Shown: in pieces, positions 42,619-52,062 of the stretch
Layout: every line of letters begins with the position of its first letter
How positions within the stretch are numbered: the first letter of the stretch is position 1
Assembly: GCA_002503985.1 (NCBI GenBank)
Contig: DASW01000007.1
Location: 1-64,000, forward strand
Source of the DNA: Thermoplasmata archaeon UBA61
GTDB lineage: Archaea > Thermoplasmatota > Thermoplasmata > Lutacidiplasmatales > UBA184
Length of the DNA stretch: 64,000 nt
Reading direction: 5' to 3'
The notes under the pieces: generated by a model
Database searches by the model: none
Told to the model about the DNA's origin: nothing
Seen by the model: the letters and a program-made list of their open reading frames with translations, nothing else
Translations under genes and position numbers: made by a program

Positions 42619-43350
42619 ATGCCGTCCGAGCAGCTGACGATCGACGACCTGGTGCTCCTCGGTCGAGGAGCCCCCGATAGAATACGGGACGGGCGAATAA
42701 CCATCTGCGCCGCGGGATGGTCGAAGACGCATGGCTTCGTGAGGATTTACCCCACAAGAACTTCTTCGCCCCTCCGTCAATGGAATCAAGTAGCCGTCCC
42801 GGTTGAGCGCAACCCTCTCGACTCAAGACCAGAGAGTTGGAAGATTCAGGGCTCGAAATCCGAGTGGAACACTCTCGATCGAAAAATCGAGGTCGTGGGG
42901 GAGCTCAAGCAGCCCGACCGACGCCGCGTGATTCGAGAATTGGTCTCTCCGTGCGTCAATAGCATCAACGAGTCCAGAGTAAGCCTCGGAATCGTCCGAC
43001 CCGTGGAGATGTCGGGATTCCTCGATGAACGGACGGACGTCGACGACGGTATCCAGCTCACCCTTACTGGGCCGCCCCAGCAGAAAACGAAACAGGGGTA
43101 TCGATTCCAACCTCGCCTGCGATACCGATGTTCGGGATGCACCGCTGCGGAATCTCACGATCAGCAGATCATTGAATGGGGTTGCTACGAGTGGTTTAGG
43201 AAGAACCCTGGTCTCGAGGCACAAGTATTCGAGAACCTTCGCCTAGAGGACCCGGCGTACGAGAAACACCTATTCGTGGGGAACCAGGCAAACCATCGCG
43301 TGTCGTACCTGGTGATAACAGTCCTGCGATGGAAGCGCGACACACCATAG
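42619..43350 (+). CDS. DUF488-associated protein, OB-like domains
   Basis: The 243-residue product has a beta-rich N-terminal part (ITICAAGWSKTHGFVRIYPT, WNQVAVPVERNP), a middle beta region, and a C-terminal half with RLRYRCSGCTAAESHDQQII and EWGCYEWFRKNP, then VGNQANHRVSYLVITVLRW. The layout resembles the dual-OB proteins reported next to DUF488 genes; I assign that by pattern only. A Cys-x2-Cys plus Cys/His set may bind metal. Confidence 0.6.
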   Translation: MPSEQLTIDDLVLLGRGAPDRIRDGRITICAAGWSKTHGFVRIYPTRTSSPLRQWNQVAVPVERNPLDSRPESWKIQGSKSEWNTLDRKIEVVGELKQPDRRRVIRELVSPCVNSINESRVSLGIVRPVEMSGFLDERTDVDDGIQLTLTGPPQQKTKQGYRFQPRLRYRCSGCTAAESHDQQIIEWGCYEWFRKNPGLEAQVFENLRLEDPAYEKHLFVGNQANHRVSYLVITVLRWKRDTP

Positions 43351-43432
43351 CCGCGACCTTCTCCGGTCTGGGAGGCACCCGTTTCGAGACCCCGCCTCGC
43401 GGTCAATCTCCCGTCACCTGGGTAGCCGCGGT

Positions 43433-43600
43433 ATGCAATCCAATCCGACTTGCCCGACGTGCGGCGCGCCAGTCGACCTGACCCGGCGAAACGCGGTGAC
43501 TCCCGTGATCTACCGGAACGTAGCGTGTCGCGGCTGTGGGGTCATCTGCATCTTGGAAGGGCCGGAACGGAATGTGAAACCTGGCACCGCCGGCGACTGA
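43433..43600 (+). CDS. Small zinc-ribbon protein
   Basis: The 55-residue product has Cys-Pro-Thr-Cys-Gly near the start (CPTCGAPVDL) and CRGCGVICILEG later, a typical treble-clef/zinc-ribbon of about 55 residues. It follows the DUF488 pair by 82 bases. Possibly a nucleic-acid-binding accessory; no specific family. Confidence 0.6.
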   Translation: MQSNPTCPTCGAPVDLTRRNAVTPVIYRNVACRGCGVICILEGPERNVKPGTAGD

Positions 43601-43641
43601 GTCTTAAATGGGCCGCGAGGCGACTGCCCCTTCAGAGGTCC

Positions 43642-43734
43642 ATGACGCTCGGTCAACGGCTGCTCGCCGCGCTGATCGCGCTCGCGATGATGTCCGCCTG
43701 CTCCGCGATTCTCTGGGTCGTAGCGCCGCATTGA
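43642..43734 (+). CDS. Possible 30-residue single-helix membrane peptide
   Basis: ATG 43642 encodes a peptide that is almost entirely one hydrophobic helix (RLLAALIALAMMSACSAI). TCTTAAAT about 40 bases upstream and AGAGGT before the ATG support expression. It could be a toxin-like peptide or a chance frame. Confidence 0.35.
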   Translation: MTLGQRLLAALIALAMMSACSAILWVVAPH

Positions 43735-43777
43735 AGGTGGCGACCGAACTCGTTCGCGCGGTCAATGCGCCCTGAGG

Positions 43778-44062
43778 TCAGGCGATTGCCTCACGAAACT
43801 CGCGCAACAGTGCCGCGCGCGCTGCAGAATCTTCGTTCATTAGACTGAGTAATCCGCGGAGAAGGGCCGCGTTTATTGCATGCTGTTCGCCTGACTCCTC
43901 CAGGAAGTGGTCGAGGACGGCGGCAAGATTCTGTATCGTCTCAGATTGCGTTGTGTTTCTCACTCGATTGAGGGCCATAGTATCGGCTTCCATCCAGCCC
44001 GCCTCAAGGTCGTATTTGCTCAGCAATCGTGTCAACTCTGTCGGTGTTTCAGGACCAGACAT
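43778..44062 (-). CDS. Uncharacterised helical protein
   Basis: From ATG 44062 the 94-residue product is mainly helical and acidic (TELTRLLSKYDLEAGWMEAD; TIQNLAAVLDHFLEES; LLRGLLSLMNEDSAARAALL). A longer start at 44107 exists. It lies just after the HicB-like gene on the same strand, but does not resemble HicA. No family recognised. Confidence 0.5.
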   Translation of the reverse strand: MSGPETPTELTRLLSKYDLEAGWMEADTMALNRVRNTTQSETIQNLAAVLDHFLEESGEQHAINAALLRGLLSLMNEDSAARAALLREFREAIA

Positions 44063-44150
44063 AGGTACCACGGTTTGTGGAAGTCGAGTTGGCTGAATAA
44101 AGCCCACTCTCTTCGGCGAACGCCGGATCTCCTGACTTCATCAGACAGTT

Positions 44151-44420
44151 TCAACCAGGCGAAGAGTCAACTCTCGGGCTCTGTAGCATCAGACGCCCCG
44201 TTCTCACCGTGGGAAAGTCATCCCACTCCGGCCTTGTTGCTTCGTGATCCTGGAGGCGCTGGAAGTACTCGCGTAGCGCGTTGACCAAATCTCGCTCTGC
44301 CTCCTCGACAGAGGTCGCGTGCGCGAGGACCTCGGGGAACCCTTCCACGATCCCGAGGAAAGAAGGAGGGTCACCTTCGCGCTCGCGCACATCCAGGATG
44401 CGCAGGCGGAACTCGAACAT
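44151..44420 (-). CDS. HicB-like antitoxin-type protein
   Basis: The 89-residue product is FRLRILDVREREGDPPSFLG, GIVEGFPEVLAHATSVEEAE and ERDLVNALREYFQRL, the beta-beta-alpha HicB fold with the GFP/L..AT..EEA pattern. HicB proteins neutralise HicA toxins. No HicA-like gene is adjacent, so it may be an orphan or a regulator. Confidence 0.65.
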   Translation of the reverse strand: MFEFRLRILDVREREGDPPSFLGIVEGFPEVLAHATSVEEAERDLVNALREYFQRLQDHEATRPEWDDFPTVRTGRLMLQSPRVDSSPG

Positions 44421-44440
44421 GCGACCGCCCTCGGAATTGG

Positions 44441-45076
44441 TTACGCCGGGCGAGAGCGCGCGACGACCCTCGCGAACGATTCTCCCGCGTCCATGTCCCG
44501 GAACTTCGCGTGCAGTGCCCGTAGGGCGAGCACCTTCTGTTCGAGGTCCTCGAGGATGATGCGGTTCACGCGCGTCCGGAGCTGCTCCCCCGTCTCGCCG
44601 TCCTTCGCGTAATCCGCGAACCCGCTTCGCGCGGACTCGAACTGGCCCGCGTTGAAGACGAGCTGGCCGGAGGCCCACGGACGACCGGACTCGGGACTCG
44701 CGGTTGTCTCCACCTCGGTGTGGGCGACCTCGATCGTGGGTCGAGGCGCGACGGGCGGCTTCGGTGTCGTGGGTCGCGGCAGATCGCTCGCGCGGGCAAA
44801 TCCGGGGAGTGATTCAGCGGGTTCGGAGCTTCGTGGGCGGGCCCAGGAAGAGCCGTAATCGGGCGAGTGTTCGCGAAGATAGGCGGGATACGGACGCGCC
44901 GCCCCGAAGTCAACCACGTAGCGGACCTCGGGGTCTCGTGGAATCACGTGACCGCATCCGCAGGTGCACTTGCGGGGGAAGCGGTTCCCGGTGACAGTTC
45001 TCAGGCGCGAAACGGTCGCGGCGGGTTCGGTCGGCGTGGGTTGTTCCGGCGTTGGATACGAGTTGCGTTGCTGCAT
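44441..45076 (-). CDS. Uncharacterised protein with N-terminal Cys cluster
   Basis: ATG 45076 gives 211 residues. RKCTCGCGHVIPRDPEVRYV near the start is a small Cys/His metal-binding or processing-like knuckle; a long Pro/Ser-rich linker follows, then a helical C-terminal half (LEDLEQKVLALRALHAKFRD). It ends 20 bases before the HicB-like gene and probably shares its transcript. No family recognised. Confidence 0.55.
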   Translation of the reverse strand: MQQRNSYPTPEQPTPTEPAATVSRLRTVTGNRFPRKCTCGCGHVIPRDPEVRYVVDFGAARPYPAYLREHSPDYGSSWARPRSSEPAESLPGFARASDLPRPTTPKPPVAPRPTIEVAHTEVETTASPESGRPWASGQLVFNAGQFESARSGFADYAKDGETGEQLRTRVNRIILEDLEQKVLALRALHAKFRDMDAGESFARVVARSRPA

Positions 45077-45208
45077 CGCACGTCCCTCGCGAAGGCAGGG
45101 ACGGGCGATGCGCGGGGCGTTGGCCCACGAGTCAACCAAGCGGTTGAACCACTGAGGTCAGACTCGGGGAACATCCTGATGAATGTCCGAAGCTCCATGC
45201 CCTAACAG

Positions 45209-47644
45209 ATGGCGCTCAAAAAATCGCAGCTCTACAGCTCGCTTTGGCAGAGTTGCGACATGCTCCGTGGAGGGATGGACGCCTCGCAGTACAAGGACTA
45301 CATTCTCACGCTGCTTTTTGTGAAGTACGTCTCCGACCGACGGGCCAACGACCCGAATTCTCTGATTGAGGTCCCTGCCGGCGGAAGCTTCGCCGACATG
45401 GTGCGGCTGAAAGGGGACAAGGAGATTGGCGACAAGCTCAACAAGATCATCGGGAAACTCGCCGAGGCGAACTACCTTCAGAGCGTCATCGACGTTGCGA
45501 GCTTTAGCGATGAGGACAAGCTCGGGAAGGGCAAGGAGATGGTGGACCGGCTCTCCAAGCTCGTCGGCATCTTCGAGGGACTCGATTTCGGTGCGAATCG
45601 TGCCGAGGGGGACGACCTCCTCGGCGACGCCTACGAGTACCTGATGCGACATTTTGCCACAGAGTCCGGCAAGAGTAAGGGACAGTTCTACACGCCCGCC
45701 GAAGTTTCGCGCATCATCGCCAAGCTGGTCGGAATCGGACCCACAACTGGCAAGGACCAAACGATTTACGATCCAACCTGCGGTTCCGGTTCGTTGCTGC
45801 TTCGGGCCGCGGCTGAGGCCCCCCAGGGTCTGACGATTTACGGGCAGGAGAAGGACAATGCGACGTGGGCCCTGGCCCGCATGAACATGTTCCTCCACGG
45901 CAATGACACGGCGGTGTTGGAGAAGGGAAACACCCTGTCCGCCCCTCAGCTGAAGGACAAGAATGGCAAGTTGCAGACCTTCGATTTCGCGGTCGCCAAC
46001 CCTCCCTTTTCGGACAAGGCCTGGTCGAACGGCGTCAACGTCGAGAACGACGAGTTCGATAGGTTCGGGTATGGTGTCCCTCCTCCCAGGAACGGCGATT
46101 ACGCGTTCCTCCTACATCTCATCAAGTCGCTCAAGTCGAGGGGAAAAGGCGCCATCATCCTCCCTCACGGAGTCCTCTTCCGAGGGAACAAGGAGGAGGA
46201 CATCCGTCGGAACCTGGTCAAGAACGGGTTGATCAAGGCCATCATCGGCCTCCCACCGAACCTCTTTTACGGCACGAGCATCCCCGCATGCATTGTCATC
46301 GTTGACAAGGAGAACGCCAACGTGCGGACGGGAATCTTCCTCGTCGACGCGAGCCGGGGGTTCGTCAAGGACGGAAATAAGAACCGACTCCGTGAGCAGG
46401 ATATCCACAGAATTGTGGATACCTGTGGCAGCCAGACCGCAATCACGGGGTACTCACGGATGGTGCCGGTCGCCGAGATTGCCAACCCCTCCAACGACTA
46501 CAACCTGAACATCCCACGGTACATCGACTCACAGCAGCCCGAGGACGTTCAGGATCTTGACGCCCACATTCATGGGGGCATTCCGGACCGGGACCTCGAG
46601 GCTCTCGACGTCTACTGGAGGGTATTTCCCTCGCTCCGAAAGAACCTCTTTGGTGCTGGTGACCGGCCAGGTTACAGCAGGCCCAGAATGGATGCCCAGG
46701 CCGCGAAAGCCGCAATTCTCGTGAACCCCGAGTTTAGGGCTTTCGCGGAGAGGGTTTCGACAATCTTCGACAGCTGGGCGAAGGCGCATCGCGCTATCCT
46801 TGAACGGGTTGGGGTGGGGGCCAAGCCCAAGGATATCATTCACACACTATCGGAGGATCTGCTTTCTCGCTTCTCGAATATCCCTTTGGTCGACGGATAC
46901 GACGTTTACCAGCGTCTCATGGACTATTGGGCGGAGACGATGCAGGACGACCTCTACCTGATCGCTACTGAGGGATGGCTTGGGGCGGCCCAACCTCGCG
47001 TGGTCGTAGAGGAATTGGACCAGAAGCTCAAGGAGACGCCTGACCTCGTTGTCGGCCGAAAGAAGTACAAGGCCGACTTCTTACCGCCCGAGCTGCTTGT
47101 AACTCGGTACTTCGGCCAAGAAAAGCACGCCTTGGAGGTCCACGAGGCGGCTATTGGGACGGCTGACATGGCGCTGGAGGAGTTTGTCGAAGAGAACGGC
47201 GGAGAAGATTCAATCCTCGAGGATGTTCGAGATGAGAAGGGGGCCGTCAAGAGGGGATTGGTTAGAGATTTGCTCCATGAGGGTCAAGGCGACGAAGAAG
47301 ACGCAAAAATTCTCAGTCACTGCCTCAGCCTGATCGAGGTGGCAGCCGAGGCACAGAGGGCGGCCAAGCAGGGTCGAACCGCGCTGGATGAGGAGGTCCT
47401 CGCGCGGTATGGAAAGCTCTCCGAGGCAGAGGTGAAGGAGCTGGCCATAGATTACAAGTGGCTAGCAACTCTGAGGGCCCTGGTCGCTTCCGAGATAGAG
47501 GAAATCACTCGCCGCCTGGTCTTGCGAGTCACGGAGCTGGAGACACGGTACAGGATCCCGATGCCCCAAATCGAGAGTGAGGTAGAGGCGCTTGCAACCA
47601 AGCTGCGAACGCACATGGCCCAAATGGGCCTTCTTCTGGAATGA
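45209..47644 (+). CDS. hsdM: Type I restriction-modification methyltransferase subunit
   Basis: The 811-residue N6-adenine methyltransferase has the N-terminal HsdM helical domain (SQLYSSLWQSCDMLRGGMDAS), QFYTPAEV, SAM motif I DPTCGSGSLLL (188-198) and catalytic NPPF (264-267). It is longer than typical HsdM (about 500), with a helical C-terminal extension (residues about 480-811) seen in some long HsdM proteins. It methylates host DNA with HsdS. It opens the hsdM-S-R operon. Confidence 0.95.
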   Translation: MALKKSQLYSSLWQSCDMLRGGMDASQYKDYILTLLFVKYVSDRRANDPNSLIEVPAGGSFADMVRLKGDKEIGDKLNKIIGKLAEANYLQSVIDVASFSDEDKLGKGKEMVDRLSKLVGIFEGLDFGANRAEGDDLLGDAYEYLMRHFATESGKSKGQFYTPAEVSRIIAKLVGIGPTTGKDQTIYDPTCGSGSLLLRAAAEAPQGLTIYGQEKDNATWALARMNMFLHGNDTAVLEKGNTLSAPQLKDKNGKLQTFDFAVANPPFSDKAWSNGVNVENDEFDRFGYGVPPPRNGDYAFLLHLIKSLKSRGKGAIILPHGVLFRGNKEEDIRRNLVKNGLIKAIIGLPPNLFYGTSIPACIVIVDKENANVRTGIFLVDASRGFVKDGNKNRLREQDIHRIVDTCGSQTAITGYSRMVPVAEIANPSNDYNLNIPRYIDSQQPEDVQDLDAHIHGGIPDRDLEALDVYWRVFPSLRKNLFGAGDRPGYSRPRMDAQAAKAAILVNPEFRAFAERVSTIFDSWAKAHRAILERVGVGAKPKDIIHTLSEDLLSRFSNIPLVDGYDVYQRLMDYWAETMQDDLYLIATEGWLGAAQPRVVVEELDQKLKETPDLVVGRKKYKADFLPPELLVTRYFGQEKHALEVHEAAIGTADMALEEFVEENGGEDSILEDVRDEKGAVKRGLVRDLLHEGQGDEEDAKILSHCLSLIEVAAEAQRAAKQGRTALDEEVLARYGKLSEAEVKELAIDYKWLATLRALVASEIEEITRRLVLRVTELETRYRIPMPQIESEVEALATKLRTHMAQMGLLLE

Positions 47645-47737
47645 CCTACATCCCAGGAATGTGGCACTTGTGGAATGCCCCCCCCGTTTGGAACCCTTGC
47701 GGAGCACCTTCGTGACGCCAATTGGGGTTAGAGGCGG

Positions 47738-48985
47738 ATGACCCAGCCGACAGAAGCGGATCAATCGCTTACCATTTGCGAGTCCCAACCACCGGCGGAG
47801 GTGCGTTGGCCCAAACGAAGATTATCCACTCTTGGCACATTCTCAAGGGGTCACGGGATCCACAAGGTGGACCTCATCGCCGATGGGATTCCCGCGGTGC
47901 GGTACGGTGAAATCTACACTCATCATTCTGACGTGATTGATCGATTCTTCTCATTCGTTTCTCTCGAGAGTGCCAAAAAGAGTGTTCGCCTCAGGAAGGG
48001 CGACGTGCTGTTTGCGCGCCCGGGGGAGACTGCCGAGGAAATCGGCAAATGCACCGCCTTCGTTAGTGATGCGGAGGTCTACGCTGGGGATGATGTGCTG
48101 ATCTTCTCACCGCGTGGCGTCGACTCCAGATACCTATCCTACACGATGAACCATCACCACGAGGTGATGCGGGAGAGGCAGAGACTGGCCCAAGGAGAAA
48201 TGATCGTTCACACATCACCCGCGAGTCTTGGCCAGATTGAGATCCCCCTTCCGTCTGTGGACGAGCAGAAAGCAATAGTGACACCGCTCACCGATTCTGA
48301 TGCTCTGATCGCGGGTCTCGACACTCTGATTGCGAAAAAGGCCGCGATGAAACAAGGTGCAGTGCAACAACTCCTGACCGGGAAAATTCGACTTGCCGGC
48401 TTCAATGATCCCTGGATGGATTCCACTCTCGGATCGATTGCGAAGATTTCCAAAGGGATTCAACGTAATCGGGAAACCCTAGTCGAAGCGGGTTATCCGG
48501 TGTGGAATGGGGGCGTCACGCCCTCGGGCTTCACTGATGAATGGAATACACCTGAGAACACAATCACTATCAGCGAAGGAGGGAACTCATGCGGCTTCGT
48601 CGGGTTCATAAGCGAACGATTTTGGTGTGGCGGCCATTGTTACGCGCTGAAGGAACTATCCACGAGCTTCGATCTCAGGTTCACTTATCAGAACCTCAAG
48701 TATCATCAAATGGAATTAATGTCGCTTCGTGTCGGCTCGGGGCTGCCCAACGTTCAGAAGAAGCGACTTCTGGCTTACTCCATAAAGCACCCCGGAATAA
48801 ATGAGCAACGAGCCATTGGTACTGTCCTTTCGGACATGGACCTGGAACTGAAAGTATTGGAGCGGCGTCGCGACAAGATCCAGGCGATTAAGCAGGGCAT
48901 GATTCAGTCGCTCCTCAGCGGACGTGTGCGGCTTGTGAGACGCGGCAACGACGTCTCGGCCTCGGTAGAGAAGGTAGGTTCGTGA
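47738..48985 (+). CDS. hsdS: Type I restriction-modification specificity subunit
   Basis: The 415-residue protein has two target-recognition domains separated by conserved helices: KGDVLFARPGETAEEIGKC, IEIPLPSVDEQKAIVTPL with a dimerising helix (about 160-215), then WMDSTLGSIAKISKG..., the second domain, and the closing HPGINEQRAIGTVLSDMD helix. It sets the recognition sequence. It overlaps hsdR by GTGA. Confidence 0.93.
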   Translation: MTQPTEADQSLTICESQPPAEVRWPKRRLSTLGTFSRGHGIHKVDLIADGIPAVRYGEIYTHHSDVIDRFFSFVSLESAKKSVRLRKGDVLFARPGETAEEIGKCTAFVSDAEVYAGDDVLIFSPRGVDSRYLSYTMNHHHEVMRERQRLAQGEMIVHTSPASLGQIEIPLPSVDEQKAIVTPLTDSDALIAGLDTLIAKKAAMKQGAVQQLLTGKIRLAGFNDPWMDSTLGSIAKISKGIQRNRETLVEAGYPVWNGGVTPSGFTDEWNTPENTITISEGGNSCGFVGFISERFWCGGHCYALKELSTSFDLRFTYQNLKYHQMELMSLRVGSGLPNVQKKRLLAYSIKHPGINEQRAIGTVLSDMDLELKVLERRRDKIQAIKQGMIQSLLSGRVRLVRRGNDVSASVEKVGS

Positions 48986-51900
48986 TTGCCCCAAGAGAGG
49001 CGGTAACCCAACTCCGAGTTGTTGAGTTCTTTCAGAAGAGTCTGGGCTACTCCTACCTCGGGAATTGGGAGGAACGCGGGGGTGAGAACGTCGAGGATCC
49101 TTTTCTGCGAGATTGGCTCCTGAAACAAGGGCACGGCGATCAAGTCATCAAGAAGGCAATCCACGAGCTGACGAGAGCCAAGATCGTCGGCGGCGCCCGC
49201 TCGCTCTACGACGCGAACCGAGAGGTGTACAGCCTCCTCCGTTATGGCGCGAAGGTGAAGCCGGAGGCAAGTGACCAGCACGTCACTATCCACCTCATCG
49301 ACTGGGAGCACCCAGAGAATAACGAATTCGCAATCGCTGAGGAGGTCACCGTCAAGGGCAAGAACAACAAGCGCCCGGATCTAGTGCTTTACGTCAACGG
49401 CATCGCCCTCGCCACCCTCGAGCTCAAGCGGTCCACGGTCAGCGTGGCCGAGGGCATCCGACAGAACCTCGACAACCAGAAGGAGGAGTTCATCCGCCCC
49501 TTTTTCTCCACCGTCCAGCTCCTCTTGGCGGGCAACGACACCGAGGGCCTTCGTTACGGTGTCATCGAGTCCCCAGAGAGGTACTACCTGACCTGGAAGG
49601 AAAGAGATGCCTCGCAGATTGCAGGTCCCCTCGACCTAGCTCTTTCTCGCATATGCCGGAAGGACCGGCTCCTGGAGATCGTCCACGACTTCATGGTCTT
49701 CGACCTCGGCGTGAAGAAGACCTGCCGTCACAACCAGTACTTCGGGGTTCGCGCGGCCCAGGACCACGTGAAGCGACGCCAGGGAGGCGTAATCTGGCAC
49801 ACGCAGGGAAGCGGCAAAAGCCTCACGATGGTCTGGCTCGCGAAATGGATTCGCGAGCACGTGAGCAACTCGCGGATCCTTCTCATCACCGACCGGGAGG
49901 AGCTCGACGACCAGATTAAGGACGTCTTCCTCGGCGTCGAGGAGCCGGTCCACCGCGCCGATAGTGGCGCAGACCTCGTCAAGGTCCTCAACGAGGCGGA
50001 CGAGCCAATCATCTGCTCTCTCGTCCACAAGTTCGGAAGCTCGGAGGAGGGGGACGTCGACAAGTTCCTCGCAGACGTACAGAGCCACCTTCCGAAAGGT
50101 TTCCGTGCCAAGGGAGATGTCTTCGTCTTCGTTGATGAGTGTCACCGGACTCAATCCGGAAAACTCCACAGCGCGATGAAGGCCATTCTCCCCGGCGCGC
50201 TGTTCATCGGGTTCACGGGCACCCCCCTTCTCAAGAGGGACAAGAAGCGGAGCATCGAGGTCTTCGGTCCTTACATTCACACCTACAAGTACGACGAGGC
50301 GGTCAGGGACCAGGTGGTTCTCGATCTGTGCTATGAGGCGCGGGACATCGATCAGAAGTTGACCTCGCAAGACAAGGTCGACCAATGGTTCGAGGCCAAG
50401 ACGAGGGGCCTGAGCGATGTTTCCAGGGCCGAGCTCAAGAAACGGTGGGGGACCATGCAGAAGGTCCTCTCGTCCAAGCCCCGCTTGGAGAAGATCGTCG
50501 CGGACATTCTTCTCGACTTCGAGACCAAACCGCGACTTTCGACAGGTCGAGGGAACGCGCTCCTCGTATCGGGCAGTATCTACGAGGCGTGCTGCTTCTA
50601 CGAGATGTTCCGTACTCAGGGTTTCGCGGGCAAGTGTGCCATCGTCACCTCTTACCGGCCGAATGTAGCCGACATCAAGGGTGAGGAGACCGGCGAGGGT
50701 GAGACCCAAGCCATCCAGCAGTACAAAACTTACCGTCAGATGCTCGCCGAGTTCTTCAACGAGGCCGAAGATTCGGCGGTGAACAAGGTCGAGAAGTTCG
50801 AGAAGCTCGTAAAGAAGAGGTTTATCGAGGAGCCCGGACAGATGAAGCTCCTCGTCGTGGTGGACAAGCTACTCACGGGGTTCGATGCGCCTCCCGCCAC
50901 CTACCTCTACATCGACAAGACGATGCGCGACCACGGACTCTTCCAGGCCATCTGCCGGGTGAACCGCCTCGATCCAAACGACCTCCCCGAGGGGGACGTG
51001 AAGACCTATGGTCAGATCGTCGACTACAAGGACCTCTTCAAGAGCCTGAACCGGGCAGTCCACGACTACACCGGCGAAGCCTTCGAAGGCTTCGATGCCA
51101 AGGACGTCGAGGGCCTCCTCAAAGACCGAGTCCAGTTGGGTCGGAAGCGCCTGGACGAGGTCCGGGAGTCGCTGAAGGCACTCTGCGAGCCGGTCGAGCC
51201 TCCAAGGGACTCCACGGCCTACCTCCGTTTCTTTTGCGGTCCGGATTCTACCGCCGGAGGACTCAAAGCGACCGAGCCACGTCGTGTTACACTCTACGAC
51301 CTCGTGAGCAGCTTCTTCCGTGCCTACACGAACATCGCGAGCGACATGGAGGCCGCGGGTTACTCCGCCGTGGAGTCAGTTTCGATTAAGAACGACGTGG
51401 AACATTTTTCGAAGGTCCGGGACGAAATCCGGCTGGCCAGCGGCGACTACGTCGACCTGAAGATGTACGAGCCGGCCATGCGCCACCTTCTCGATGCGTA
51501 CATCCAGGCAGAGGACAGCCACAAGGTGGCTGACTTCGATAAGATGACCCTAGTTCAGCTCATTGTCGAACGGGGCGAGGGGGCGTTCAAGTCCTTGCCT
51601 GATGGGCTGAGGACGAAGCCCGATGCCTTGGCCGTGGCCATCGAGAACAATGTTCGCCGCGTTATCATCGACGAGATGGGAGTCAACCCCCGATACTACG
51701 AGAAGATGAGCGAACTTCTCGATTCGCTGATCGTGGCGAGGAAGAAGGGGGCGCTCAGCTACAAGGCCTATCTCGCGAAGGTTATCGACCTTGCCCGGCA
51801 GGTCATGAAGCCAGGGGAAGGCGCATCCTATCCGTCTGCGATTGATAGGCCGACCCTCCGTGCCCTGTATGACAACCTTGATCACGATGAGGCGAAGGCG

Positions 51901-52062
51901 ATCCGCGTCGACGCGGCCGTCCGGGCGGCGAAGCACGCCGATTGGCGGGGCCACAAGCTCAAGGAACGTGAGGTCCGCAACGCCATCCGGACGACCTTGG
52001 GATCGGCCGACGCCCTTGTGGACCGCATCTTCGAGATCGTGAAGAGGCAGAATGATTACTGA
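48982..52062 (+). CDS. hsdR: Type I restriction-modification endonuclease/translocase subunit
   Basis: The 1026-residue protein starts at GTG 48982. The nuclease motif is complete: Pro132-Asp133 and Glu147-Leu-Lys149 (RPDLVLYVNGIALATLELK). Helicase Walker A is HTQGSGKSL (272-280), the DECH box is FVFVDECHRTQ (384-387), and later SF2 motifs (FTGTPLL; RVNRLD) follow. It cuts unmethylated DNA after translocation. All key residues look intact. Confidence 0.95.
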   Translation: MIAPREAVTQLRVVEFFQKSLGYSYLGNWEERGGENVEDPFLRDWLLKQGHGDQVIKKAIHELTRAKIVGGARSLYDANREVYSLLRYGAKVKPEASDQHVTIHLIDWEHPENNEFAIAEEVTVKGKNNKRPDLVLYVNGIALATLELKRSTVSVAEGIRQNLDNQKEEFIRPFFSTVQLLLAGNDTEGLRYGVIESPERYYLTWKERDASQIAGPLDLALSRICRKDRLLEIVHDFMVFDLGVKKTCRHNQYFGVRAAQDHVKRRQGGVIWHTQGSGKSLTMVWLAKWIREHVSNSRILLITDREELDDQIKDVFLGVEEPVHRADSGADLVKVLNEADEPIICSLVHKFGSSEEGDVDKFLADVQSHLPKGFRAKGDVFVFVDECHRTQSGKLHSAMKAILPGALFIGFTGTPLLKRDKKRSIEVFGPYIHTYKYDEAVRDQVVLDLCYEARDIDQKLTSQDKVDQWFEAKTRGLSDVSRAELKKRWGTMQKVLSSKPRLEKIVADILLDFETKPRLSTGRGNALLVSGSIYEACCFYEMFRTQGFAGKCAIVTSYRPNVADIKGEETGEGETQAIQQYKTYRQMLAEFFNEAEDSAVNKVEKFEKLVKKRFIEEPGQMKLLVVVDKLLTGFDAPPATYLYIDKTMRDHGLFQAICRVNRLDPNDLPEGDVKTYGQIVDYKDLFKSLNRAVHDYTGEAFEGFDAKDVEGLLKDRVQLGRKRLDEVRESLKALCEPVEPPRDSTAYLRFFCGPDSTAGGLKATEPRRVTLYDLVSSFFRAYTNIASDMEAAGYSAVESVSIKNDVEHFSKVRDEIRLASGDYVDLKMYEPAMRHLLDAYIQAEDSHKVADFDKMTLVQLIVERGEGAFKSLPDGLRTKPDALAVAIENNVRRVIIDEMGVNPRYYEKMSELLDSLIVARKKGALSYKAYLAKVIDLARQVMKPGEGASYPSAIDRPTLRALYDNLDHDEAKAIRVDAAVRAAKHADWRGHKLKEREVRNAIRTTLGSADALVDRIFEIVKRQNDY

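Noticed and set aside
42553..42826. Minus-strand frames over the DUF488-associated gene
   Set aside because: Antisense to a well-supported reading frame with coupled neighbours.
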